A stretch of DNA of 64,000 nt from ZC4RG30 sp035556135 (GTDB lineage: Bacteria > Pseudomonadota > Gammaproteobacteria > Steroidobacterales > Steroidobacteraceae). This document shows positions 43,999 to 53,002 of the stretch, in pieces. Under the pieces are notes generated by a model. That model had not been told where the DNA came from and ran no database searches. It worked only from the letters and a program-made list of their open reading frames with translations. Location of the stretch: NCBI GenBank assembly GCA_035556135.1, contig DATMFO010000006.1, positions 62,001 through 126,000 of the forward strand, given 5' to 3'. The position numbers and the translations under genes are program-made. Position 1 is the stretch's first letter; the number at the start of each line of letters is the position of its first letter.

Positions 43999-45126
43999 TT
44001 GTTCGATGACATCCAGATCGTGCCCGTTGGCACCAGCCAAGAGCTGAAGCGTTTCATACGCATTCCGGCGAACCTGTATTCGGGCGACCCCCACTTCATT
44101 CCGCCCCTGGAGCTGGAGCGGCTGGACGCGCTGCGGCCCGGCAAGAATCCGTATTTCGAGCACGCCGAGGTCCGGTTCTTCATTGCCACGCGGGGTGGCC
44201 GCGACGTGGGCCGCATCAGCGCCCAGGTCGACCGGCTGGTCGCCGATCCGCAACTGGGATTCTTCGGCCTGCTGGCCGCGGAGGATGATCCGGCGGTATT
44301 CCATGCGCTCTTCGCGGCAGCAGAAGGCTGGCTGCGTGAGCGCGGCCGCACCGTGGTGCGCGGGCCGTTCAGTCTCTCGATCAACGAGGAGACAGGCCTG
44401 CTGATCGACGGATTCGACGCACCGCCAATGATCTTCATGCCGCACGATCCGCCGTACGCGGCGGCGCAAGTGGAGGCGCAGGGCTACGCCAAGGCACGCG
44501 ATGTCATCGCCTACCTCTACGACGTGGTGAAGGGATTCCCTGAAGATGTCATGCGCCTGGTGCGACGCGCGGAAAGCCGCGGCATCCGCATCCGCCACAT
44601 CGACATGTCGCGCATCGAGGAGGAATTCCGCCTGGTGATGGATATCTTCAACGATGCCTGGAGCCAGAACTGGGGTTTCATTCCTTTCACCGAAGCGGAA
44701 CTGACCCACATGGCCAAGGGCCTGAAGCCACTGCTGGATCCTCGCTGGACCGCCATTGCCGAGTATGAAGGAGAGGCGGTGGCCTTCGGCATCCTGCTGC
44801 CGAACCTCAACGAGGCCATCCGGGACTTCAACGGGCGACTGCTGCCGTTCAACTGGCTGAAGCTGCTGCTCCGGATCAAGCGCGGCACGCGCACGGGTCG
44901 CGTGCCGCTGATGGGTGTGCGGCGCAGTTTTGCCGGTGGCCTGCTTGGCGGCATGGTGCCCCTGGCAGTGATCCACAGCCTGCAGCGGCATGCGAAGCCC
45001 AAGGGAATGGTGAGTGCCGAGTTGTCGTGGATCCTGGAGGACAACCGGCCGATGCGCCGCATGATCGAGGCCCTGGGCGCCACCGGGTACAAGACCTACC
45101 GCGTGTACGAGAAGCGGCTTGGCTGA
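43999..45126 (+). CDS. bcerS: bacterial ceramide synthase (bCerS type), GNAT-fold N-acyltransferase
   Basis: 375 residues. IQIVPVGTSQELKRFIRIPANLY, PGKNPYFEHAEVRFFIATRG and the AEYEGEAVAFGILLPNLNEA core are features of the GNAT-like protein shown to N-acylate 3-ketosphinganine in Caulobacter. Such proteins are often misannotated as N-acetyltransferase or dATP pyrophosphohydrolase. The C-terminal MVSAELSWILEDNRPMRRMIEALGA is the acyl-CoA-site helix of GNATs. It uses a TTG start with AAGG upstream. The other four ceramide genes are within 21 kb, supporting the assignment. Confidence 0.8.
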   Translation: MFDDIQIVPVGTSQELKRFIRIPANLYSGDPHFIPPLELERLDALRPGKNPYFEHAEVRFFIATRGGRDVGRISAQVDRLVADPQLGFFGLLAAEDDPAVFHALFAAAEGWLRERGRTVVRGPFSLSINEETGLLIDGFDAPPMIFMPHDPPYAAAQVEAQGYAKARDVIAYLYDVVKGFPEDVMRLVRRAESRGIRIRHIDMSRIEEEFRLVMDIFNDAWSQNWGFIPFTEAELTHMAKGLKPLLDPRWTAIAEYEGEAVAFGILLPNLNEAIRDFNGRLLPFNWLKLLLRIKRGTRTGRVPLMGVRRSFAGGLLGGMVPLAVIHSLQRHAKPKGMVSAELSWILEDNRPMRRMIEALGATGYKTYRVYEKRLG

Positions 45127-45127
45127 G

Positions 45128-45892
45128 GTGCCCGCGCAATACACCGCACTCGTGCTTGCCGGCACGCGGCCGGGCGGTGATCCGCTGGCGGCACAGGCAG
45201 GCGTTGCGCACAAGGCACTGATCGAGGTGGGAGGCATGCCCATGCTCGGCCGGGTGCTCTGCGCGCTGGCGGCGACAGGCGAGGTGGGACGCATGGTCGT
45301 TGCCACCGATCGTCCTGAACTCCTCTCGCACATGCCGTCTGTCGGTAAAGCTGTTGAGGTCATTCCGGCTGCTGCGGGGCCCAGCGCCAGCGTGGCGCGG
45401 GCGCTGGAGCAACTGGGCACGCCGCTGTTGGTGACCACCGCCGACCATGCGCTGCTGCAGGTGGAATGGGTCTCGCAGTTCCTGCGCGATGCTGGAGGTG
45501 TCGAGGCCGATGCAGTCGTGGGCCTGGCGCGGCGGGAGGCGGTGGTGGCGGCCGCCCCCGGAACCGAGCGCACCTGGCTGCGTTTTGCGGATGGCGACTT
45601 CTCTGGCTGCAACCTCTTCCTGCTGCGCACCCCCGAGGCAGTCCGCATCGTCGGCCTGTGGCAATCACTCGAAGCCGCGCGCAAGCGACCCATGTCGCTG
45701 CTGCGCCGGCTGGGTTTCCTGCATGTGCTGCGCTATCGTCTGGGCCTGCTCAGGCTGGACCAGGCGCTGGAGCGGCTGGGGCGCATCGCCGGTGCCAGGG
45801 TCAGATATGTGGTGCTTGCCGACGGTCGCGCAGCCATTGACGTGGACAAGCAGGCCGACCTTGAGCTCGTACGGCAGCTGCTGCGTTGCTAG
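45128..45892 (+). CDS. MobA-like nucleotidyltransferase
   Basis: 254 residues, sugar/alcohol-phosphate NTP-transferase fold. ALVLAGTRPGGDPLA carries the P-loop-like glycines, HKALIEVGGMPMLGRVL the Lys region, and LLVTTADHALL the metal Asp. It makes an activated nucleotide (CDP- or UDP-X); X is unknown. The neighbouring CDP-alcohol phosphotransferase and CDP-glycerol-transferase-like protein point to CTP, but that is inference. GTG 45128 is my start; TTG 45119 would overlap bCerS. Confidence 0.8.
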   Translation: MPAQYTALVLAGTRPGGDPLAAQAGVAHKALIEVGGMPMLGRVLCALAATGEVGRMVVATDRPELLSHMPSVGKAVEVIPAAAGPSASVARALEQLGTPLLVTTADHALLQVEWVSQFLRDAGGVEADAVVGLARREAVVAAAPGTERTWLRFADGDFSGCNLFLLRTPEAVRIVGLWQSLEAARKRPMSLLRRLGFLHVLRYRLGLLRLDQALERLGRIAGARVRYVVLADGRAAIDVDKQADLELVRQLLRC

Positions 45893-45913
45893 CCGGGCGC
45901 TGATGCCGGGATC

Positions 45914-47062
45914 GTGCTGGTGAGAAAAGAAGAAGAAAAAACCGACCTTGCCTTCCTGTTCATCGGGGGGGTGCACCATGTGCTGCACCTTGCGCCGGTG
46001 GCGGTGGAGATCAGTCGCCGTCGTCCGGACCTGGCGGTGGAGTGCATCTGTGGTGATGCCGCCACTGCCGCGGCGCTGCAGGCAGTCGCCGGTGCGAATG
46101 CGAACCTCCGCATCACGGTGATGCATACCTCGCTGCTTTCACGCCTCATGATGGCCGCCACCGGTCGACGCTCGGCAGGGAAGGGACCACTGCTGGCGGC
46201 CATCCGCTGGCGCACGCGGCGGGCCAGGGCCATCATCGTGCCCGAGCGCACTTCCGCGAATCTGCGCAGGCTGGGGTGGCGTGGACCGCTGGTCCATTTC
46301 CGCCACGGCGCCGGCGACCGGGCGCCTGCGTCTGAAGCAAGACTGCGGGCCTTCGACCTGATCATCGTGCCTGGCGAGAAGGACATAGAGCGTGCGGTTT
46401 CCAGGGGCATTGATCGTTCGCGGCTGCGCACCGCCGGATACGTGAAACTCGACTACCTGCAGGCGGCGCCCGCAGTGGCTGCGCCGCTCTTCGACAACGG
46501 GCGCAAGACGGTCTTCTACAATCCCCATTTCGATGCCAGGACTTCATCCATCGGCATCGCGCGCGAAGTGATCGCGCAGTTCCGCGACCAGGACCGCTAC
46601 AACCTCGTGTTCGCCCCGCATGTGCGGGCCGTGGAAGACCTGTCGGTCGGCGAGCGGCGTGCGCTGGAGGAGCTGGCAGTTCCGGGGCGGATCCTCGTTG
46701 ACCTGGGCTCCCCCGGCCTCTTCGACATGCGCTATGTGAAGGGTGCGGATCTCTATCTGGGAGACATGTCCAGCCAGCTCTATGAATTCCTCGTGCGTCC
46801 ACGGCCGGTGGCCTTCATCAACTGTCACTGCGTGGACTGGCGCGAGGATTCCCGGTACGCAGGCTGGCACCTCGGTGAAGTGGCGGAAAATGTCTCCGGC
46901 CTGCTGCAAACCGTGGATCGTGCCTTTGCCAGCCACGCGCAGAAGGCGACCCTGCAGGAACAGGCAGTGGATTTTGCATTCGGCGACTATCGGGGTGCGA
47001 CCGGGCGTGCTGCAGATATCGTGCTGGATTTCCTCAAGCTGGACGCCAGATGTGCGGCATAG
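45914..47062 (+). CDS. CDP-glycerol glycerophosphotransferase-like protein, copy 1
   Basis: 382 residues, GT-B-like. Landmarks: HHVLHLAPVAVEISRR, FRHGAGDRAPA, the VPGEKD and GYVKLDY motifs, FYNPHF, APHVR, and a C-terminal DLYLGDMSSQLYEFLVRPRP in which D-x-S-S-x-x-Y-E is the family's substrate loop. It shares each of these with the minus-strand gene at 51796, so the two are paralogues. Known members polymerise glycerol-phosphate on glycans or lipids. The reaction here is unknown. It overlaps asnB by 13 bases. Confidence 0.72.
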   Translation: MLVRKEEEKTDLAFLFIGGVHHVLHLAPVAVEISRRRPDLAVECICGDAATAAALQAVAGANANLRITVMHTSLLSRLMMAATGRRSAGKGPLLAAIRWRTRRARAIIVPERTSANLRRLGWRGPLVHFRHGAGDRAPASEARLRAFDLIIVPGEKDIERAVSRGIDRSRLRTAGYVKLDYLQAAPAVAAPLFDNGRKTVFYNPHFDARTSSIGIAREVIAQFRDQDRYNLVFAPHVRAVEDLSVGERRALEELAVPGRILVDLGSPGLFDMRYVKGADLYLGDMSSQLYEFLVRPRPVAFINCHCVDWREDSRYAGWHLGEVAENVSGLLQTVDRAFASHAQKATLQEQAVDFAFGDYRGATGRAADIVLDFLKLDARCAA

Positions 47063-48942
47063 CCGGGTGGTACCGGCGCGACGGGCATGCGGTGCCGGCG
47101 GCAGTCATCCAGGCGCAGTGCGCCACCATCGTGCACAGGGGACCTGACGACGAGGGCGTCCTCACCGATGGCGACCTCGGCATCGGCATGCGCCGGCTGA
47201 GCATCATCGACCTCGCTGGCGGCCATCAGCCCATCGAAACCCGCGACAGGCGCCTGGCCATCGTCTTCAACGGCGAGATCTACAATCACCGCGAATTGCG
47301 GCAGGAGCTTGTGGCGGCGGGCCACGCCTTCACGACGCAGAGCGATACCGAGACCATCCTGCTCGCATTCAGGGAATGGGGCGATGCCGCCTGGTCGCGC
47401 CTGGAGGGCATGTTCGCCGTGGCCATCTGGGACCGGCAGGCACGCAGCCTGACGCTGGCCCGCGATCCCATCGGCATCAAGCCACTGTACGTGACCGGGC
47501 AGAATGGCGGACTGGCCTTTGCATCCGAACTGCCGGCGCTGGAAGTGCTTCCCGGGCACCGCTTCGACGTCTCGCCGCGTGCCGTGCACGACTTCTTCAG
47601 CTTCGGTCACGTGCGCATGCCGCGCAGCATTTACCAGCAGGTGCATTCGGTGAAGCCCGGGCACGTGCTGCGGATCGGGCCGTCGGGCCCCCCGGTTGAA
47701 ACGGCCTTCTGGCGGGCAACGTACCACCGTGCCGAGCTGCGTACAGAGGCCGAGTGGGTCGAGGATTTCCGTATCCGCTGGCTCGATACGATCAGGCAGC
47801 ACCTGCTCAGCGACGTTGAAGTGGGCGCCTTCCTGTCTGGCGGCATCGACTCCTCGGCGGTCGTGGCGGCCATGCGCAGGGTAAGCGACGCACCGGTGCG
47901 CACTTTTACCATCGGCTTCCCCATCGAGCGCTACAACGAGGCACCGGCAGCGGAGGCGGTCGCGCAGCACCTCGGCTGCCTGCATACAACGCGCACCATC
48001 GACCTGAAACGGGCCCGCGACATCCTGCCGGCCGTGCAGCGCTGTTATGGCGAGCCTTTTGCCGATCCTTCCGCGGTGCCAACCTGGTACGTGTCGCAGG
48101 TGGCGCGCGAACAGGTGAAGGTGGTGCTATCAGGTGATGGCGGCGATGAGCTTTTCATGGGCTACAAGCGGCACCGCACCGAACAGCGGGTGGGCGCCAT
48201 GAACCCCGTCGCCAGGCGGCTGGCCCGCTCAGTGGTCAGCTGGCCCTCGACACCCTTGCGCCCGGTGAACTACGTGCTGCACCGGGTACAGAAAGCCCTG
48301 AGCAGCGCCGGCCTGCCGGATGGTGTCAGCCGCTTCTTCGCCCGTACCCAGATCACTTCACCGGAGATGCGCAGCCGCCTCTACGATCCGGCGTTCCATT
48401 CGCTGGTGGAAGGCGCGCATCCCTTCGAGGCGCTGCGCGACGAGTATTTTCCCGATCCGGCAGCCAGCATCTCTGCCGATCCCCTCGAGCAGTTCGTGTA
48501 TGCGGACCTGGCACTCAACCTGCCTTCGGCCATGCTCACCAAGGTTGATCGCGCCAGCATGGCGCATTCGCTGGAGGTGCGCGTGCCCATGCTCGGTGCC
48601 CGCTTCGTGGACTGGGCGATGGGCGTTCCCACGTCGATGAAGATGCGCGGCACCACCGGGAAGTACCTCTTGCGCAAGGCCATCGGTCCGTGGCTGCCGG
48701 AAGGGGCAACCCGCCGCCGCAAGCAGGGCTTTGCCATCCCGCTGGCGGAATGGTTCGCCGGGGATTTCGGCAACTTTGCGCTGGAGTTGTGGAAGGACAG
48801 CGGTCTCCGTGATGCCGGATTCCTGTCACCGGCAGCCGTGGATGCGGTATTCGCGGCCCACCGCGCGGGCAAGCGCGACCACGGCCGCCTGCTGTACGCA
48901 CTGGCTGTCTTCTGCCTGTGGTGGGATGGCCGCCGGCCCTGA
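47050..48942 (+). CDS. asnB: glutamine-hydrolysing asparagine synthase-like amidotransferase
   Basis: 630 residues with an N-terminal class II glutaminase (Cys2 after the initiator, RGPDDEG, VFNGEIYNH) and a C-terminal synthetase domain with SGGIDSSAV (about 262) for ATP. FTIGFP, EPFADPSAVPTWYVSQVA and the LSGDGGDELFMGYKRH segment follow. Homologues in polysaccharide clusters amidate sugar acids rather than Asp, so an amide on the local glycan or head group is likely. It lies between a CDP-glycerol-transferase-like gene and a glycosyltransferase, overlapping both. Confidence 0.9.
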   Translation: MCGIAGWYRRDGHAVPAAVIQAQCATIVHRGPDDEGVLTDGDLGIGMRRLSIIDLAGGHQPIETRDRRLAIVFNGEIYNHRELRQELVAAGHAFTTQSDTETILLAFREWGDAAWSRLEGMFAVAIWDRQARSLTLARDPIGIKPLYVTGQNGGLAFASELPALEVLPGHRFDVSPRAVHDFFSFGHVRMPRSIYQQVHSVKPGHVLRIGPSGPPVETAFWRATYHRAELRTEAEWVEDFRIRWLDTIRQHLLSDVEVGAFLSGGIDSSAVVAAMRRVSDAPVRTFTIGFPIERYNEAPAAEAVAQHLGCLHTTRTIDLKRARDILPAVQRCYGEPFADPSAVPTWYVSQVAREQVKVVLSGDGGDELFMGYKRHRTEQRVGAMNPVARRLARSVVSWPSTPLRPVNYVLHRVQKALSSAGLPDGVSRFFARTQITSPEMRSRLYDPAFHSLVEGAHPFEALRDEYFPDPAASISADPLEQFVYADLALNLPSAMLTKVDRASMAHSLEVRVPMLGARFVDWAMGVPTSMKMRGTTGKYLLRKAIGPWLPEGATRRRKQGFAIPLAEWFAGDFGNFALELWKDSGLRDAGFLSPAAVDAVFAAHRAGKRDHGRLLYALAVFCLWWDGRRP

Positions 48943-50050
48943 GCATGCGGCAACGCCGTCCATCGGCGTGATGCTGCATGATTTCGCCCTTGGCGGCAGC
49001 GAACGGGTTGCCATCCGCCTCGCCAACGCCTGGGCAGTAGCGGGGTGCAACGTGGTGCTGCTCGCCGGGAGCGGCGAGGGTCCACAGCGCAAGCTCGTGC
49101 GGGACCAGGTCCCGGTCGAAATCGCTGCTCCACGCGTGCCGCGCGCCGGCCGCGATCCTGCCCAACTGGGGGCCTGGTTCGGCCGCCGGTGCGCAGCGCT
49201 GGGGCTGGAGGCGGCCTTTGTGCCTGGCAATTCGTATTTCCGGGCGGTGGCGCCGGCATTGGCTTCGGCCCCCCGGTTGCAGATGCTGGCCAAGGTGAGC
49301 AATCCCTTGTGGCGCGCAGATCGTTCCATGTGGCGCAACCTGGTGTTTGCGATGAAGACCCGTCGGCGGCTGCGCGGGGTCCTCGCCGTGGTGGCGATGT
49401 CACCGGCAATGGCACGGGGAGCAAGGCGCGCACTGGGTCCGGCATTCAGGATCGAGGTGATTCCGAATCCCGTCCTCGATGCGGTGCCAGCCGCTGCCAC
49501 TGCGCGCAGGCGCTGGCATCTCTGCGCCGCCGGAAGGCTTGTGCCTCAGAAGAACTTCAGCCTGCTGCTGCAGGCCCTCTCGATGCTGAAGGACCTTCCA
49601 GTCACGCTGGATTTGCTGGGCGAGGGTCCACTGGAGGCGCAGCTGAGGCAACAGGCAGCCCGCCTGGGCATCCAAGACAGGGTGAACTTCGCGGGACGGG
49701 TGGATGACGTGCATCCCCATCTGGCCGCCGCGGAAATCGCGATGATTACATCCGACTTCGAAGGCTATCCTGCCGTTGCCATTGAGGCGATGGCGGCCGG
49801 AACATTCCTCATCTCGGTCCACTGCTCAGCATCCATACCCGAGATCATTTCCTCGCCATTGATGGGCACGTGCGTGAGCTCGCGGGATCCGGCCGAGCTT
49901 GCCGCGGCGGTGAGGAGGTATTTTGATAATCGCGCCTGTGACCGGGACCGCATGCGCGAGTTGGCCGTGCAGCACCTCACCAGCGTATCGGCGCGCCGGT
50001 ACCTGGATATTCTTGCTGACCGGAACCCGCAGGAGTCAATCCGACCGTGA
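48926..50050 (+). CDS. glycosyltransferase family 4 protein
   Basis: 374 residues, GT-B fold. The acceptor-domain loop DFALGGSERVAIRLANAW is near residue 20. The Rossmann donor domain has CAAGRLVPQKNFSLLLQAL and the retaining-enzyme motif EGYPAVAIEAMAAGT, where two glutamates 8 apart bind the donor. Donor and acceptor are unknown. It overlaps asnB by 17 bases and the next glycosyltransferase by 4 (GTGA). Confidence 0.88.
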   Translation: MAAGPEHAATPSIGVMLHDFALGGSERVAIRLANAWAVAGCNVVLLAGSGEGPQRKLVRDQVPVEIAAPRVPRAGRDPAQLGAWFGRRCAALGLEAAFVPGNSYFRAVAPALASAPRLQMLAKVSNPLWRADRSMWRNLVFAMKTRRRLRGVLAVVAMSPAMARGARRALGPAFRIEVIPNPVLDAVPAAATARRRWHLCAAGRLVPQKNFSLLLQALSMLKDLPVTLDLLGEGPLEAQLRQQAARLGIQDRVNFAGRVDDVHPHLAAAEIAMITSDFEGYPAVAIEAMAAGTFLISVHCSASIPEIISSPLMGTCVSSRDPAELAAAVRRYFDNRACDRDRMRELAVQHLTSVSARRYLDILADRNPQESIRP

Positions 50051-51159
50051 CCGAAACGATACAGTCGAAGGCCGTCTGGGTGATGGCCAAAGGCTACGCG
50101 CCTGATGAGGGCGGCATGCAGACTTATGCGCGGGCAGTGGCCGAAGCCTACGCGGCAGCCGGCGCCAGCGTCACCGTGTTCACGTCCACCAGTGCCGGGC
50201 CGCGCGATACGGCCTTTGGCCCTGTGCGACTGGTGGACGTGGGGCCGGAGCGCGGTTTCACGATGTACAGGCGTTACGTCGCGGCGCTGCGCCGTGAACG
50301 TCGCAGGTACGGTGAACCCGCGCTGCTGCATGCCACCACGTGGCGCACTTCGGTGGTGCCCACCCTGCTGGGCTTTTCCTGTGTGGTGACGTTCCATGGA
50401 CGCGAGTTCATGTACCCAAAAGGGTGGAAGCGCTGGCTGATGACCCATGTGGCACGCCGGGCCCGGCGCGTGGTGGCCGTGAGCCAGTACAGCGCCGATG
50501 CATTGCAGCGGCGCATCCCCGGGCTGGCGATGCCACCACTGGTGGCCTGGAATGGTGTGACGCCAGGCCTGTTGCGTCGCGAACCGCAGGACGCCGGCCA
50601 GGACCCGCCGCTGGTCTTTTCCCTGTGCCGGCTGGAGCCGCGCAAGAACCTCAACGCCGCCCTTGTCGCAGCCGCCGCCTGTCGTGACGAGGGATTGCAT
50701 TTCCGCTTCGTGATCGGCGGACGGGGGCCGGAATTTGAACGCCTGCGTGCCACCATCGACCGCCTGTGCCTGCAGGAAGAGGTGGAAATGGCCGGCTTCG
50801 TCGCCAATGAAAGGGCCCTGGAGCTCTATCGCGATGCGGACATCTTCATCCACCCGCAGGTCACCCGCGACGGCGGCCGCGATTTCGAAGGCTTTGCCAT
50901 TGCCATTGCCGATGCAATGTATGCTCGAACGGCGGTGATCATCGGACGCGATGGCGGGCCGCGCGAGCTGATCGAGGATGGCATCTCTGGCCTCTTCGTT
51001 GACGGCAACGACCAGGACTCCGTCACCGGCGCCTTGCGGCGGTTGTTGCGTGACGTACCGCTGCGACGCACACTTGCTGTCGCAGCTGGCACACGCGCCG
51101 AGCGTGAGTTCGACTGGAACAGGCATGTGGCCACGGTCGTGGAGAACACCCTTGCGTAA
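50047..51159 (+). CDS. glycosyltransferase family 4 protein
   Basis: 370 residues. PDEGGMQTYARAVAEAYAAAG opens; VVTFHGREFMYPKGWKR, SLCRLEPRKNLNAAL and DFEGFAIAIADAM are the donor-domain motifs, with the second Glu of the usual E-x7-E replaced by Asp (DAM). IGRDGGPRELIEDGISGLFV closes the site. It uses GTG overlapping the previous stop and overlaps the FkbM gene by 8 bases. With the previous gene it could add two sugars in sequence. Confidence 0.88.
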   Translation: MTETIQSKAVWVMAKGYAPDEGGMQTYARAVAEAYAAAGASVTVFTSTSAGPRDTAFGPVRLVDVGPERGFTMYRRYVAALRRERRRYGEPALLHATTWRTSVVPTLLGFSCVVTFHGREFMYPKGWKRWLMTHVARRARRVVAVSQYSADALQRRIPGLAMPPLVAWNGVTPGLLRREPQDAGQDPPLVFSLCRLEPRKNLNAALVAAAACRDEGLHFRFVIGGRGPEFERLRATIDRLCLQEEVEMAGFVANERALELYRDADIFIHPQVTRDGGRDFEGFAIAIADAMYARTAVIIGRDGGPRELIEDGISGLFVDGNDQDSVTGALRRLLRDVPLRRTLAVAAGTRAEREFDWNRHVATVVENTLA

Positions 51160-51877
51160 GAGGATCCGTAACCGGCTGTTTGCCCTTGCGACCTTCTGGA
51201 AACGATACGTCAGCCACGAGGGCGTGAAGCTTTCGCTGCGAGGAGCGTCGCCGCGCGTGCGCTACCGCCTGTTCAGGGACTACGAGCTGGACGATGTGCA
51301 ACTGTGCCGCGCGGTGCTGCGGCCAGGGGACAAAGTGATCGAGCTGGGCTCGGCTGTGGGGTTCCTCGCGCTGTACTGCATGAAATACCTGGGCGTGCGC
51401 GAGTTTGCAGCGGTCGAGGCCAATCCTGCCCTGCGTGACGTGATGCAGGAGAACTTCCGTGTGAACGGCGTCGGGTTCCCGACCTGTATCAATGCGGCGG
51501 TCGGACCCGTGCAGGGGACAGTCTCATTCAACATCAGCCGTGATTATTTCTCGTCGTCGCTGCGGCAGGCCGCCAATACCGTGCAATCGCTGCAAGTGCC
51601 CCAGCGCACTATCCCGGACATCCTCGCCTCCCTGCCGTTCCGCCCGAATGCGCTCATCATGGACATCGAGGGCGCCGAGGTGGACCTGCCCGTCTCGCAC
51701 TTGTGCCTGTTCGACAAGATCGTGGCCGAGTTCCACGGCCGGATGGTGGGCGAAGAAAAGGTGGACGCCCTGATCGGATCCCTGTTGCGGGCCGGCTATC
51801 GGATCGTGGAGCGACGCGGACCTTCGCTCGCCCTGGTCAGGGAAGCTGCGGGGGTGGAGGGCGCAGGCCGGGCCTGA
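51152..51877 (+). CDS. FkbM family methyltransferase
   Basis: 241 residues. The SAM-binding loop is VIELGSAVGFLALYCMKYLG; AVEANPALRDVMQENFRVNG is motif II, and the FkbM-type IMDIEGAEVDLP with a late IVAEFHGRMVG completes it. FkbM enzymes O-methylate sugars or polyketides; the target here is probably a sugar made by the two glycosyltransferases. TTG start overlaps the glycosyltransferase stop. Its last 82 bases overlap the end of the convergent gene at 51796. Confidence 0.85.
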   Translation: MRKRIRNRLFALATFWKRYVSHEGVKLSLRGASPRVRYRLFRDYELDDVQLCRAVLRPGDKVIELGSAVGFLALYCMKYLGVREFAAVEANPALRDVMQENFRVNGVGFPTCINAAVGPVQGTVSFNISRDYFSSSLRQAANTVQSLQVPQRTIPDILASLPFRPNALIMDIEGAEVDLPVSHLCLFDKIVAEFHGRMVGEEKVDALIGSLLRAGYRIVERRGPSLALVREAAGVEGAGRA

Positions 51878-52986
51878 GTGCTGGCACGATCGAGGATGAT
51901 CTGCGCGGCGCGCTGCGCGGAACCCGGGCCAATCTCGCCCATTGCGTCCGCCACCAGGCGGCACTGCCGCTCGCGATATTTCCCATGCAACCCGCCGGCG
52001 CGCAGCAGTGCCGGCAGCACATCCTCGGGCCGCTCCACCACCTCGCCCATCTCCCACATCAGGTAGTCGGGATTCCCGTGCCACGAAGCGGCATGGCTGT
52101 CCAGGAACACGCACGGCCGGGGCTCGGCGGCGAACTCATAAACCTGGCTGCTGACATCCCCCAGGTAAAGGTCAGCAGCCAGCGTGTAGGTCATGTCCAT
52201 GCTGCGCGGTGAACCCAGGTCCACCAGCACCTGGTCCGGGACTGCGAGGCATTCCCATGCGGCGCGTTGCCGCCGGTCGCTGGCAGCGAACAGCCGTACA
52301 TGCGGAGCGACGATGAGGTTGAAGAGTCCGCTGTCTCTGATCGCCTCGATCACGTGGCGGGCATGCCGCCACGAAGACAAGCGCGGGTGGAAGTGCGGGT
52401 TGTAGAGCACGACCGGCCGGTTGTTGCCGAACAGCGCCGGGGCGCCATGGCGCAGTTGCCGCAGGGCAGACAACTTCACATAGCCGCTGGCATGGCAGCG
52501 TTCCGGCGGCAGTAGGTCGGCTTCAATGGTGCGTCGGCGGTCTTTCTCTCCGGCGACGATGAGGTCATCGAACAGCGCGATGCGCCGTTCGAAGCCCACG
52601 GCACGATCTCCGGCACCATGCCGCAGGTGGACCATGGGAGGGCAGTAGCCCGGAAGGCGCTTGAGCACGGTGGATGTCCGTTCTGCGGTGACGAGAATGG
52701 CGCACCTGCGAAGGTTGCGGGCGTGCGCCAGCAGGCGCGGCAATTTCAGGCTGCCGCCCGTGACTGAGTTGCGTGCCAAGTGCTCAATCATGCCCGGCAG
52801 CTGCAGCAGCGAGAGCGAGTAGGGACCACTGTCGAGGCGCCGCATCAGGTCCGCGGTGGCATCGGCCAGGTGTCGCGTTGCGGCGAACAATGCGACCTCA
52901 ACGCCGGCGCGCCGGCTCAGTTCTGCCGCTACGGGGACGATGTGCAGCAGCTGGTGCTCACCTCCGATGAGCACAAAGCCGATCAT
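51796..52986 (-). CDS. CDP-glycerol glycerophosphotransferase-like protein, copy 2
   Basis: 396 residues. It shares with the plus-strand protein at 45914 the sequence of landmarks HQLLHIVPVAAELSRR, HLRHGAGDRA, AGEKD, SGYVKL, LYNPHF, APHVR and DLYLGDVSSQVYEFAAEPRP. The two flank the asnB-GT-GT-fkbM block on opposite strands. The start follows the NTP-transferase stop by 16 bases on the same strand, so CTP-activated substrate supply is likely coupled. The C-terminal 27 residues (low complexity, PAPSTPAA) overlap fkbM antisense. Confidence 0.72.
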   Translation of the reverse strand: MIGFVLIGGEHQLLHIVPVAAELSRRAGVEVALFAATRHLADATADLMRRLDSGPYSLSLLQLPGMIEHLARNSVTGGSLKLPRLLAHARNLRRCAILVTAERTSTVLKRLPGYCPPMVHLRHGAGDRAVGFERRIALFDDLIVAGEKDRRRTIEADLLPPERCHASGYVKLSALRQLRHGAPALFGNNRPVVLYNPHFHPRLSSWRHARHVIEAIRDSGLFNLIVAPHVRLFAASDRRQRAAWECLAVPDQVLVDLGSPRSMDMTYTLAADLYLGDVSSQVYEFAAEPRPCVFLDSHAASWHGNPDYLMWEMGEVVERPEDVLPALLRAGGLHGKYRERQCRLVADAMGEIGPGSAQRAAQIILDRASTQARPAPSTPAASLTRASEGPRRSTIR

Positions 52987-53002
52987 TCAGTGCGCCCGAT
53001 GT

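Noticed and set aside
42409..45693. A 1094-codon minus-strand open frame
   Set aside because: It is antisense to lptF, lptG, bCerS and the NTP transferase, all with clear family motifs; its composition is His/Gln/Arg-rich.
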